6,472 nt of DNA from Acidobacteriaceae bacterium (GCA_025929125.1 JAICMT010000093.1:1-6472); one strand, 5' to 3'; counted from the stretch's first letter, positions 1 through 6,368 are shown. Numbers and translations are program-made. Notes: a model not told the origin generated them from the sequence alone.

Positions 1-191
1 ACCATTGCTGCGGGCCCGAGCCTGTGATAGTCACGGCGGAGCACAGTTGTTGCGGAGGTGACGTGAACGCCAGTCCCGCGCCACCTGCTGCATCCTCCTG
101 CTGCTCCGCAGAGTCTGCCTCGCCGAAGGACAGTTGCTGCGGCGGCGCAGAAGAGTCCGAGCCCGCCTCCAAGACTCATAGCTGCGACTGA
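1..191 (+). CDS. C-terminal end of a Cys-pair-rich protein (partial, 5' end outside window)
   Basis: The reading frame is open from the first full codon at base 3 to a TGA at 189-191, giving about 62 residues with no stop. The visible tail is hydrophilic and low in complexity, rich in Ala, Ser, Pro and Glu. It carries regularly spaced Cys pairs: HCCG at the very start, then SCCGGD, SCCSAE and SCCGGAE, ending in HSCD. Such a spacing of CC and HCC units suggests a soft-metal or thiol-binding tail (Cu, Zn, As). Tails of this kind occur on some metal-efflux permeases and on some arsenic-related enzymes, but too little is visible to choose, so no function is assigned. It is followed by a terminator-like hairpin and converges on hppA. 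A GTG at 24 or 63 could in principle start a short protein, but the frame stays open to the window edge, so a longer gene is more likely. Confidence 0.6.
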   Translation, partial: HCCGPEPVIVTAEHSCCGGDVNASPAPPAASSCCSAESASPKDSCCGGAEESEPASKTHSCD

Positions 192-217
192 ACTGGAGCT
201 TCGAGGCTGCCGCAAAC

Positions 218-245
218 GACGAAGCCCCTCGCAGGGGCTTTCGTC
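218..245. terminator. Bidirectional terminator-like hairpin between convergent genes
   Basis: The arm GACGAAGCCCCT pairs with AGGGGCTTTCGTC across a 3-base loop (CGC), with one bulged T. It lies 26 bases after the stop of the Cys-rich gene and 19 bases beyond the stop of the convergent hppA, so it could serve both. The T-rich stretch is short on either strand (TTTCGTCTCT on plus, GTTTG on minus), so it is an imperfect intrinsic terminator. Confidence 0.7.
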
Positions 246-264
246 TCTCGTAGGTCAGGCTGTA

Positions 265-2469
265 TTAGAGGAACAGAGGCGCCATCACGAACGTCACCGT
301 ACACAGCAGCTTGATCAAAACGTGAATCGAGGGGCCGGCGGTATCTTTGAACGGATCGCCAACCGTGTCTCCGACTACGCCCGCCTTGTGCGCCTCCGAG
401 CCTTTGCCGCCGTGCTCGCCGGTCTCAATATACTTCTTGGCATTGTCCCAGGCGCCGCCACCGTTATTCATAAAGATGGCGAACAGGATGCCGCTGATAG
501 TACCTACCATCAGCAACCCGGCAACGGATTCGGCAGCGAGCGTCGGTGTCTCTGGCGTGTTGAACGCCCGGAAGATCAGCCCGACTACCACCGGCACTCC
601 GACGGCCAACACGCCCGGCCAAACCATCTCCCGCAGCGCCGCCTTAGTTACCATGTCCACGCAACTTCCATAATCCGGACGCGACGTGCCCAGCATGATT
701 CCGGGATCGGCTTTGAACTGCCGCCGAACCTCCCCGATAACTGCGTACGCGCTCTTGCCCACTGCCTGAATCGCGAACGAGCTGAACAGGATGACGAGCG
801 CGGCGCCAATCAGTGAAGCAACGAAGACTGGCGGCTTGGCGATGTTGACTCCATTCAGCAGCAGCTTCGGATCCACGATGTAATGGCCCAATCCGTCGAG
901 TACCCCGAACTTCGCCCGTATCAGCTCGTTTACCTCGTCCAGATAGGCCGAGAACAGCAGGAAGGCCGCCAGCGCAGCGGAACCGATGGCATATCCCTTG
1001 GTGAGGGCCTTGGTGGTGTTGCCCACGGAGTCCAGGCGGTCCGTGCGGTCGCGTACCTCCTGTGGCTGGTGGGACATCTCCGCGATGCCGCCGGCGTTAT
1101 CGGTGATCGGCCCGAAGGTGTCCATGGCGAGAATGTAGGCGCAGGTTGCGAGCATGCCCTCGGTGGCAACGGCTGTGCCGAACAGTCCGGCAGCGGTTCC
1201 CGAGATCATCGGCAGCGCATGCATGCCGCAGTAGAAGCTGCCCAGGATCGAAGCCGAAATGGCGATGACGGGCATCGCAGTCGATTCCATACCGACCGCC
1301 AGCCCGGAGATGATGTTCGTCGCGGAACCCGTGGCGCAGGAAAGCGCGATCATTCTTACGGGCCGGTAGCGGTGCTCGGTGTAGTACTCGGTAATCCAGA
1401 CAAACAGGAAAGAGTTGGCCATTCCGATCAAGCCGGCAACGAAGAACCAGAGGTAATTCGAACCTGGGATATGGCCCAGCAGGAAGCGGGTCGAGAGGTA
1501 AATGCCCACCGCGCCCAACGCGGTCGTGATGTAGTAGCCGCGGTTGAGCGCCACCATCGGATCCTCAGCCTCGCTCTTCAGCCGCACCGTGTAGATGCCG
1601 ACGATCGACGACAGCAATCCAAACGCGCGAGCCACGAAGGGGAAGAAGATCGCCAGGATGGCCGCTTCCGGCGCGTAGTTCTTCAAGCGGGCGAACAACG
1701 CGACGGCCAGAATCATGGTGCCGATATTCTCGGCGGCTGTGGACTCGAACAGGTCTGCGCCGCGTCCCGCGCAGTCTCCCACGTTATCGCCCACCAGGTC
1801 GGCGATAACAGCCGGGTTTCGGGCATCGTCCTCGGGAATCCCCGCCTCCACCTTGCCCACCAGGTCGGCGCCGACGTCTGCTGCCTTGGTGTAGATGCCC
1901 CCGCCCAGTTGGGCAAACAGCGCCACAAAGCTGGCTCCAAACCCGAAGCCGACGATCTCGTAAGGTACAGTCTCCGGCCGGCTCAATCCGCCGAAGGCGA
2001 GAAAGATGAGGCTCACGCCCAGCAGCGACAGCGAAACAACGGAAAGCCCGGTCACCGCGCCTCCGCGCAGCGCCATGCGCAACGCTCCGTTGAGGCTGGT
2101 CCGTGCTGCCGATGCGGCCCGCAGGTTTGCGCGAATGGAGACGAACATGCCCGAGAAGCCCGCGAGGCCCGAGCAGATGGCTCCGGCAAAAAAGCTGACC
2201 ACCGTCTTCAGAGCAAGCGCCTGGCCCTTATGCATGAATAGATACAGCACATAGATGACAACCGCGAGTACCACCGAAAACGCATAAATTGTCGTGTACT
2301 GGCGTTTCATAAACGCCTCGGCGCCTTCCTTGATGGCGGCTGCGATCTGCTGCATCCCTGGAGTGCCGGTGTCCGATCTCAAAACCTCGCGAGTGAATAA
2401 AGCCGCTATAAACAACGAAAAAAGGCTCACCCCGAGAAAAAACCATACCCAATGTTGAATCAGATTCAA
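265..2469 (-). CDS. hppA: K+-independent H+-translocating membrane pyrophosphatase
   Basis: This integral membrane pump hydrolyses pyrophosphate to two phosphates and moves protons across the membrane. At 734 residues it is close to full family length (about 16 helices expected). The substrate and Mg-binding segment DVGADLVGKVE lies at 198-208, followed by PEDDARNP and the DLVGDNVGDCAGRGADLFES block at 224-243. Near the C-terminus are GGGAWDNAKKYIE, HGGKGSEAHKAGVVGD and TVGDPFKDTAGPS. In GNTTKALTKGYAIGSA, Lys487 and Thr490 stand where K+-dependent members have Ala; this is the established signature of K+-independent, proton-pumping enzymes. The start chosen is TTG at 2469-2467: GGAGGG sits 4 bases upstream, and the resulting N-terminus (MNLIQHWVWFFLG, then a first helix and SDTGTPGMQQIA) matches the family. 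A longer frame begins at another TTG (2523) but lacks a ribosome site. The gene is divergent from rdgB and convergent with the Cys-rich gene. I see no damage. Confidence 0.97.
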   Translation of the reverse strand: MNLIQHWVWFFLGVSLFSLFIAALFTREVLRSDTGTPGMQQIAAAIKEGAEAFMKRQYTTIYAFSVVLAVVIYVLYLFMHKGQALALKTVVSFFAGAICSGLAGFSGMFVSIRANLRAASAARTSLNGALRMALRGGAVTGLSVVSLSLLGVSLIFLAFGGLSRPETVPYEIVGFGFGASFVALFAQLGGGIYTKAADVGADLVGKVEAGIPEDDARNPAVIADLVGDNVGDCAGRGADLFESTAAENIGTMILAVALFARLKNYAPEAAILAIFFPFVARAFGLLSSIVGIYTVRLKSEAEDPMVALNRGYYITTALGAVGIYLSTRFLLGHIPGSNYLWFFVAGLIGMANSFLFVWITEYYTEHRYRPVRMIALSCATGSATNIISGLAVGMESTAMPVIAISASILGSFYCGMHALPMISGTAAGLFGTAVATEGMLATCAYILAMDTFGPITDNAGGIAEMSHQPQEVRDRTDRLDSVGNTTKALTKGYAIGSAALAAFLLFSAYLDEVNELIRAKFGVLDGLGHYIVDPKLLLNGVNIAKPPVFVASLIGAALVILFSSFAIQAVGKSAYAVIGEVRRQFKADPGIMLGTSRPDYGSCVDMVTKAALREMVWPGVLAVGVPVVVGLIFRAFNTPETPTLAAESVAGLLMVGTISGILFAIFMNNGGGAWDNAKKYIETGEHGGKGSEAHKAGVVGDTVGDPFKDTAGPSIHVLIKLLCTVTFVMAPLFL

Positions 2470-2473
2470 ATGT

Positions 2474-2479
2474 CCCTCC
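2474..2479 (-). promoter_or_regulatory. Shine-Dalgarno that decides the hppA TTG start
   Basis: On the minus strand GGAGGG is followed by ACAT and then TTG (2469-2467). This nearly ideal site and spacing supports TTG as the hppA initiator over the upstream TTG at 2523. The next in-frame ATG lies well inside the conserved N-terminal region. Confidence 0.75.
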
Positions 2480-2520
2480 GGACAAGTTGGTTGCGCGCCG
2501 TGCGAAGCCCGGAGCAAGAG

Positions 2521-2557
2521 CAACTGTACAACACTCGTGCAATGTTATGTTCAGTTG
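2521..2557. repeat. Imperfect inverted repeat in the hppA-rdgB divergent intergenic region
   Basis: CAACTGTACA (2521-2530) and TGTTCAGTTG (2548-2557) are inverted copies matching at 9 of 10 positions, separated by 17 bases. They end 2 bases before the rdgB ATG and lie about 50 bases upstream of the hppA start. They could be an operator or an RNA stem in the rdgB leader. I could not place a convincing -35/-10 pair for either gene in this 90-base gap. Confidence 0.45.
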
Positions 2558-2559
2558 TC

Positions 2560-3192
2560 ATGCTTCTCCATGCCGCCACGTCGAATCCCGGCAAGCTCCG
2601 CGACTTCGGCTACGCCGCCGAGTTCCAACGAGACGACTTCAGCATCCGGCCCCTCCCCGGTCTGGCTGGAATCGTTGCGCCGCCGGAGGACGAACCCACG
2701 TTCGAGGCCAACGCGCGCGTCAAGGCGGCTTACTACTCCCGCCACGCCCCCGGCCGGCTCGTCCTGGCCGACGACTCCGGGCTTGAAGTGGCAGCGCTGG
2801 GTGGAGCACCGGGTGTGCGAAGTGCCCGTTACGCTGACGACCAGCAACAAGCCCAGCGCCGGCCCTTGGATCCCGCACTCACGCTCGACGAGCGCAACAA
2901 TGCCGCGCTGCTCGCAAGCCTTGCCGGAATCCCCGAAGGCGCCCGCCGAGCCAGCTATCGCTGCGCCCTCGCTCTTGCCCGCGACGGCGAAGTCCTCCAC
3001 TCAGCCGAGGGGTGTCTCCACGGAGTGATCCTCACCGCGCCCCGAGGTTCCTCTGGTTTCGGTTACGACCCAATCTTCTATCTGCCGGAGTGCGGGTTCA
3101 CTATGGCGGAGATCGATCCTGTCATGCGTATGAAGCTCAGCCACCGCGGCCGGGCACTTCGTAATCTGCTGCCTCTCATTACTGGCGAGTAG
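2560..3192 (+). CDS. rdgB: RdgB/HAM1-family non-canonical purine NTP pyrophosphatase
   Basis: This cytosolic enzyme hydrolyses dITP/ITP, XTP and similar deaminated purine nucleotides to the monophosphate plus pyrophosphate, keeping them out of DNA and RNA. The 210 residues fit the family (about 200). Visible motifs are the N-terminal nucleotide-binding loop ATSNPGKL (6-13), FEANARVKA (48-56), the catalytic ADDSGLEV with Asp71/Asp72, the GAPGVRSARYA segment (82-92), FGYDPIF (167-173), and the purine-specificity signature ending MAEID...LSHRGRAL (182-200). An extra loop rich in Gln, Arg and Pro follows ARYA before ERNNAALL. ATG 2560 is chosen because homologues begin right before the ATxNxGK motif; in-frame ATGs upstream (2452, 2470, 2542) would add a tail without family resemblance that overlaps the hppA 5' end. 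No clear Shine-Dalgarno precedes 2560. It is transcribed away from hppA and lies upstream of the sdh operon, which has its own promoter. Confidence 0.94.
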   Translation: MLLHAATSNPGKLRDFGYAAEFQRDDFSIRPLPGLAGIVAPPEDEPTFEANARVKAAYYSRHAPGRLVLADDSGLEVAALGGAPGVRSARYADDQQQAQRRPLDPALTLDERNNAALLASLAGIPEGARRASYRCALALARDGEVLHSAEGCLHGVILTAPRGSSGFGYDPIFYLPECGFTMAEIDPVMRMKLSHRGRALRNLLPLITGE

Positions 3193-3195
3193 CCA

Positions 3196-3225
3196 TAATC
3201 GCACCGATGGTCCGCTAATCGCACC
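3196..3225 (+). repeat. Two direct repeats (TAATCGCACC) 20 bases apart upstream of the sdh promoter
   Basis: TAATCGCACC occurs at 3196-3205 and again at 3216-3225, an exact 10-base match with a start-to-start distance of 20 bases, about two DNA turns. The second copy ends 17 bases before the -35 box. Position and phasing resemble tandem half-sites for a transcription factor binding one face of the helix. The factor is unknown. Confidence 0.6.
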
Positions 3226-3242
3226 ATATCTCGCTGAAATGT

Positions 3243-3271
3243 TTGACTCGACTGTGCACGGGCGAAATAAT
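3243..3271 (+). promoter_or_regulatory. Sigma70-type promoter of the sdh operon
   Basis: TTGACT (3243-3248) and AATAAT (3266-3271) are separated by exactly 17 bases, each matching five of six consensus positions. Transcription would start near 3278, giving a leader of about 75 bases before the sdhC ATG at 3353. Its position inside the longest possible sdhC frame (from 3239) is itself an argument against that longer start. Confidence 0.7.
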
Positions 3272-3310
3272 CCTCTTGCCTCCGCGCGTATCGGCATGTC
3301 CCTTGCAAGC

Positions 3311-3341
3311 GAGCGCCGCCGCGCAAAGCGCTCCTTAGGAG
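3311..3341 (+). promoter_or_regulatory. sdhC leader with competing stems around the Shine-Dalgarno
   Basis: GAGCGC (3311-3316) can pair with GCGCTC (3328-3333). Alternatively CTCC (3331-3334) can pair with GGAG (3338-3341), which is the core of the sdhC ribosome-binding site AGGAG. The two stems share bases 3331-3333 and so exclude each other. The ribosome site sits 11 bases before ATG 3353, slightly longer than usual. The stems are short, so a regulatory role is only a possibility. Confidence 0.35.
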
Positions 3342-3352
3342 TTCCAAGCTTT

Positions 3353-4165
3353 ATGGCAACAGCCGCAACCCCAGCACCTCCTGCAGGCTCCCACCGAGCG
3401 CCCCTTCGCGGAGTACAGCCCCTTCGCGCCGGTGAGGGCCACTCGTTTTTCTGGCGCCGCATGCACTCGCTCTCCGGCATTATTCCCATCGGAGCGTTTC
3501 TGGTGGAGCACATCGTCTCCAACTTCGAGACCTGGAACGGACCGCTCGCCTACGCCCAGCAGGTCAAGTTCCTCAATTCGCTCCCGCTGGTCCGCGTCCT
3601 GGAGTGGGTTTTCATTTTCATCCCGCTCGCGTTTCACGCGCTGTACGGTCTGTACATTGCCTTTCGTGGCCGCGTAAACGTGAATGTCTATCCCTGGGCA
3701 GGGAATTGGGGCTACCTCATTCAGCGTGTCACTGGGATCATCGCGTTCGCTTACATCATTCAGCACGTGTGGAGGCAGCGCTTCTCCGGAGTCATGCTGC
3801 CTGAGCACCCTGGCGCGGCGTTTGCGAAGGTCCAGCACGAGCTTTCCAATCCCTGGATGCTGGCGATTTATGTCATCGCCATGATTGCAACCTGCTGGCA
3901 CTTCGGCTACGGCGTATGGCTCTTCGCCGCTAAGTGGGGCATCACCCCGGGTGACCGCGCCCGCAGGCGCTTCGGATACGTCTGCGGCGCGGTTGGAGCG
4001 GCTCTTTGCCTTATGGGCCTCATCAGCATCTACGCGGTCGTCTACAAGTATCCGAATGCGCCGGACGACGTGATGCCTGCCCAGCCTCCTGGAGTCGTGG
4101 AGCCCGCCCCTATTACGCCTCCGCCCGGTTCGGTCAACGCCAATCCTTCGCGGTTCCAGCAGTAG
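3353..4165 (+). CDS. sdhC: Succinate dehydrogenase cytochrome b558 membrane anchor subunit
   Basis: This di-heme membrane anchor of complex II passes electrons from the SdhB clusters to quinone. The 270-residue protein has five hydrophobic segments near 38-58, 80-104, 120-140, 168-192 and 207-231, as in the Bacillus-type single-subunit anchor. Conserved His residues sit in RRMHSLSG (His38), LAFHALYGLY (His95), IIQHVWRQ (His138) and CWHFGYGVW (His183). By analogy with B. subtilis SdhC, where four His at similar spacing bind two hemes b, these are the likely ligands. The N-terminal ~30 residues and the last ~40 are Pro/Ala-rich and not part of the conserved core. ATG 3353 is preferred over the in-frame ATGs at 3239 and 3296 because it has AGGAG upstream and the promoter lies between 3243 and 3271. 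sdhA follows after 40 bases. Confidence 0.93.
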   Translation: MATAATPAPPAGSHRAPLRGVQPLRAGEGHSFFWRRMHSLSGIIPIGAFLVEHIVSNFETWNGPLAYAQQVKFLNSLPLVRVLEWVFIFIPLAFHALYGLYIAFRGRVNVNVYPWAGNWGYLIQRVTGIIAFAYIIQHVWRQRFSGVMLPEHPGAAFAKVQHELSNPWMLAIYVIAMIATCWHFGYGVWLFAAKWGITPGDRARRRFGYVCGAVGAALCLMGLISIYAVVYKYPNAPDDVMPAQPPGVVEPAPITPPPGSVNANPSRFQQ

Positions 4166-4205
4166 ACCTCAGTTCAGCGCCAACCGAAAGTTCAGGATTC
4201 CGCTC

Positions 4206-5981
4206 ATGGCAGCAGCAACACCCAGAATCATCGTTGTAGGCGGCGGCCTCGCCGGGCTCTCTGCCGTCATCAAGATCGCCGAGGCCGGCGGCAAGGTCGA
4301 CCTCTTCTCCATCGTGCCGGTCAAGCGCTCACACTCCGTCTGCGCTCAAGGTGGCATCAACTCCGCCAAGAACCTCAAGGGGGAGGGCGACTCCGCCTGG
4401 GCCCACTTCGACGACACCATCTATGGCGGCGACTTCCTTGCCAACCAGACACCCGTCAAGCAGATGTGCGAGCAGGGGCCGGCGATCATCGACCTGCTCG
4501 ACCGAATGGGCGTGCCCTTCAACCGTACTCCGGAGGGCCTGCTCGACTTCCGCCGCTTCGGCGGCACACTCTTCCATCGCACGGCCTTCGCCGGAGCCAC
4601 CACCGGCCAGCAACTCCTCTACGCCCTGGATGAGCAGGTCCGCCGATACGAGTCCGAGGGCAAGGTCACCAAGTACGAAGGCTGGGAGTTTCTCTCCGCC
4701 GTGCTCGACTCCAAAGGCACCTGCCGCGGCATCACCGCCATGGACCTGCGGTCCATGCAAACCCGGACCTTCCCAGCCGATGCCGTTATCGTCTGCACCG
4801 GGGGTAACGGAGCCATCTTCGGCAAGTCCACCAACTCGGTTGTCTGCACCGGCTCCGCACAGTCTGCGCTCTATCAGCAGGGCGCCTATTATGCCAACGG
4901 CGAGTTCATCCAGGTACACCCCACGGCTATTCCGGGCGAGGACAAACTCCGGCTCATGTCGGAGTCAGCCCGCGGCGAAGGCGGTCGTGTCTGGGTCCCG
5001 AAGGACAAAAACGACAAGCGATCCGCGCAGTCCATCCCCGAGGGCGACCGCTGGTACTTCCTCGAGGAGTGGTATCCCAAGTACGGCAACCTCGTCCCGC
5101 GCGACGTCGCTACCCGGGCCATCTTCAAGGTCGTCTACGAGCACGGCATGGGCATCGATGGCCAGCCCATGGTCTACCTCGACGTCTCCCATCTGCCCCC
5201 TGCCAGCCAGCACAAGCTTGAAGGAATCCTCGAAATCTACGAGAAGTTCGTAGGTGACGACCCGCGCAAAGTACCGATGAAAATATTTCCGGGTATGCAC
5301 TACACGATGGGCGGCCTCTGGGTGGATTTCGACCAGCAGACCAATATCCCCGGTCTGTTTGCAGCCGGTGAAGCGGACTACTCCATCCACGGCGCGAACC
5401 GTCTCGGCGCTAACTCGCTGCTCTCCTGCATTTACGGTGGCTTTGTCGCCGGACCGGCGGCGATGAAGTATGCGCGCTCGGTGGACGCCCAGGAAGGCGA
5501 CGGAGGCCACGCCGCCGAGCTTCAGCGCCAGAACGAGATGAACTCCGGGCTACTCAATAATCCCGGCACCGAGAACCCTTTCAAGATATGGCGCGAGCTC
5601 GGCGAAACGATGACCCAGCACGCCACCATCATCCGCTACAACAAGGGACTGGACGAGGCTGATGCCAAGATCGTCGAGCTGCTCGACCGGATGCGGAACG
5701 TAAACCTCTCCGACAAGACCCAGTGGGCCAACACCAGCTTCGCGTTCACCCGGCAGCTCTACAACATGCTTCACCTGGCCAGGGTGATCGTGCAGGGTGC
5801 CCGTCTGCGGGACGAGAGCCGGGGCGCACACTACAAGCCTGACTTCCCCGAGCGCAACGACGAGAAGTTCCTCAAGACCACGAAGGCCGCCTTCACCGGC
5901 GAGGCTCCCCGGTTCGAGTACGAGGAAGTCGACCTCAGTCACATCAAACCGCGGCCACGCCGTTACGACGTAACCGCCTGA
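4206..5981 (+). CDS. sdhA: Succinate dehydrogenase / fumarate reductase flavoprotein subunit
   Basis: This catalytic subunit of complex II oxidises succinate to fumarate with covalently bound FAD at the cytoplasmic membrane face. The 591 residues agree with the B. subtilis-type SdhA length. The dinucleotide-binding GGGLAGLSA is at 12-20, and RSHSVCAQGGIN carries His43, the expected site of covalent FAD attachment. Expected active-site residues are His238 in HPTAIPG, Arg256 in ARGEGGR, His365 in MHYTMGG and Arg399 in HGANRLGANSLL, corresponding by motif to the known catalytic His and Arg residues of the family. The C-terminal domain ends in VDLSHIKPRPRRYD, typical of this subtype. An AGGA ribosome site lies 8 bases before ATG 4206. 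It is co-oriented with sdhC (40-base gap) and followed after 78 bases by a small membrane protein gene. All key residues are present. Confidence 0.98.
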   Translation: MAAATPRIIVVGGGLAGLSAVIKIAEAGGKVDLFSIVPVKRSHSVCAQGGINSAKNLKGEGDSAWAHFDDTIYGGDFLANQTPVKQMCEQGPAIIDLLDRMGVPFNRTPEGLLDFRRFGGTLFHRTAFAGATTGQQLLYALDEQVRRYESEGKVTKYEGWEFLSAVLDSKGTCRGITAMDLRSMQTRTFPADAVIVCTGGNGAIFGKSTNSVVCTGSAQSALYQQGAYYANGEFIQVHPTAIPGEDKLRLMSESARGEGGRVWVPKDKNDKRSAQSIPEGDRWYFLEEWYPKYGNLVPRDVATRAIFKVVYEHGMGIDGQPMVYLDVSHLPPASQHKLEGILEIYEKFVGDDPRKVPMKIFPGMHYTMGGLWVDFDQQTNIPGLFAAGEADYSIHGANRLGANSLLSCIYGGFVAGPAAMKYARSVDAQEGDGGHAAELQRQNEMNSGLLNNPGTENPFKIWRELGETMTQHATIIRYNKGLDEADAKIVELLDRMRNVNLSDKTQWANTSFAFTRQLYNMLHLARVIVQGARLRDESRGAHYKPDFPERNDEKFLKTTKAAFTGEAPRFEYEEVDLSHIKPRPRRYDVTA

Positions 5982-6059
5982 GGCCAAACTACCCGATGCA
6001 GACAGGCAGAACCAGTCCGATTGACCGCGAGCTCAGAAAGGAACATCCTACTGTGCATT

Positions 6060-6248
6060 ATGGATGCGCATCCGACTCTGACCATGTTTGTCTATGTCGC
6101 CCTCATCGTGTTTGCCTTGATCGTCATCGCGTACTGGGTCATCTACACCCGCCGGCTGAAGACCTCGCCGCGGCTGGGCAAGAACGAAGGGATTGCACTC
6201 GCCACGGAAGAGCGCGAGCGCAGCGACAATCCGCGTCACGCTGCCTGA
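6060..6248 (+). CDS. Small single-helix membrane protein within the sdh operon
   Basis: This 62-residue protein has a short N-terminus (MDAHPTLT), one strongly hydrophobic helix (about 9-28), then a positively charged stretch (TRRLKTSPRLGK) and a polar, acidic-to-basic tail. The positive-inside rule predicts N-terminus outside and tail in the cytoplasm. Third codon positions are about three quarters G or C, like the flanking genes, supporting real coding. It lies between sdhA (78 bases) and sdhB (120 bases) on the same strand, where Bacillus-type operons usually have sdhB directly. I do not recognise the family. Its build resembles small accessory subunits such as CcoQ or CydX only in general terms; a role in complex II assembly or stability is inferred from position alone. 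Start uncertain: AAAGGA (6037-6042) is 17 bases before ATG 6060 but 8 bases before an in-frame CTG at 6051. An in-frame TTG at 6021 is also possible. Confidence 0.7.
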   Translation: MDAHPTLTMFVYVALIVFALIVIAYWVIYTRRLKTSPRLGKNEGIALATEERERSDNPRHAA

Positions 6249-6293
6249 ATGGCTGGTGTGGCTCCCGGGTTGGAAGTCTGAGGAGAGTACTGC

Positions 6294-6319
6294 CCGCTGC
6301 GCAGCGGTTTCCCGGAAAC
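6294..6319 (+). repeat. Two abutting palindromes in the gap before sdhB
   Basis: CCGCTGCGCAGCGG (6294-6307) is a perfect 14-base palindrome able to form a 5-bp stem with a GCGC loop. It overlaps by one base GTTTCCCGGAAAC (6307-6319), whose ends are also self-complementary. They lie in the 120-base gap between the small membrane protein gene and sdhB. No T-run follows, so this is not an intrinsic terminator; an RNA processing or stability element is possible. Confidence 0.4.
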
Positions 6320-6368
6320 GGCAAGTGGAATGAGAACAAGGGCTTCGGCTCCTGAGGGACAAATCGGA

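Noticed and set aside
883..2241. A 452-codon open frame on the plus strand, antisense to hppA
   Set aside because: It lies wholly opposite a full-length, motif-complete hppA. Its product is Arg/Gln/His/Gly-rich with no recognisable domain, as expected from the reverse complement of a GC-rich membrane protein gene.
2452..2559. A 36-codon N-terminal extension of rdgB
   Set aside because: Family members start just before the nucleotide-binding motif. The extension overlaps the hppA ribosome site and start and has no resemblance to the family.
3239..3352. A 38-codon N-terminal extension of sdhC
   Set aside because: A good -35/-10 promoter (3243-3271) lies within it, no ribosome site precedes 3239, and ATG 3353 has AGGAG upstream.
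3001..3522. A 173-codon minus-strand frame across the rdgB 3' end and the sdhC start
   Set aside because: It is antisense to two recognisable genes and to the sdh promoter, with no family motifs.
4351..5253. A 300-codon plus-strand frame inside sdhA
   Set aside because: It is an out-of-phase Ser/Pro/Arg/Thr-rich product, the usual GC-rich shadow of sdhA, whose own frame holds all catalytic motifs.
6249..6281. A 10-codon frame (ATG directly after the small gene's TGA)
   Set aside because: It is too short, without composition or conservation evidence; it may be chance.
5996..6355. A 119-codon plus-strand frame overlapping the small membrane protein gene
   Set aside because: Its product is rich in Arg, Cys and His without a domain. 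The alternative frame at 6060 encodes a well-formed membrane helix with GC-rich third positions, so this one is the shadow.
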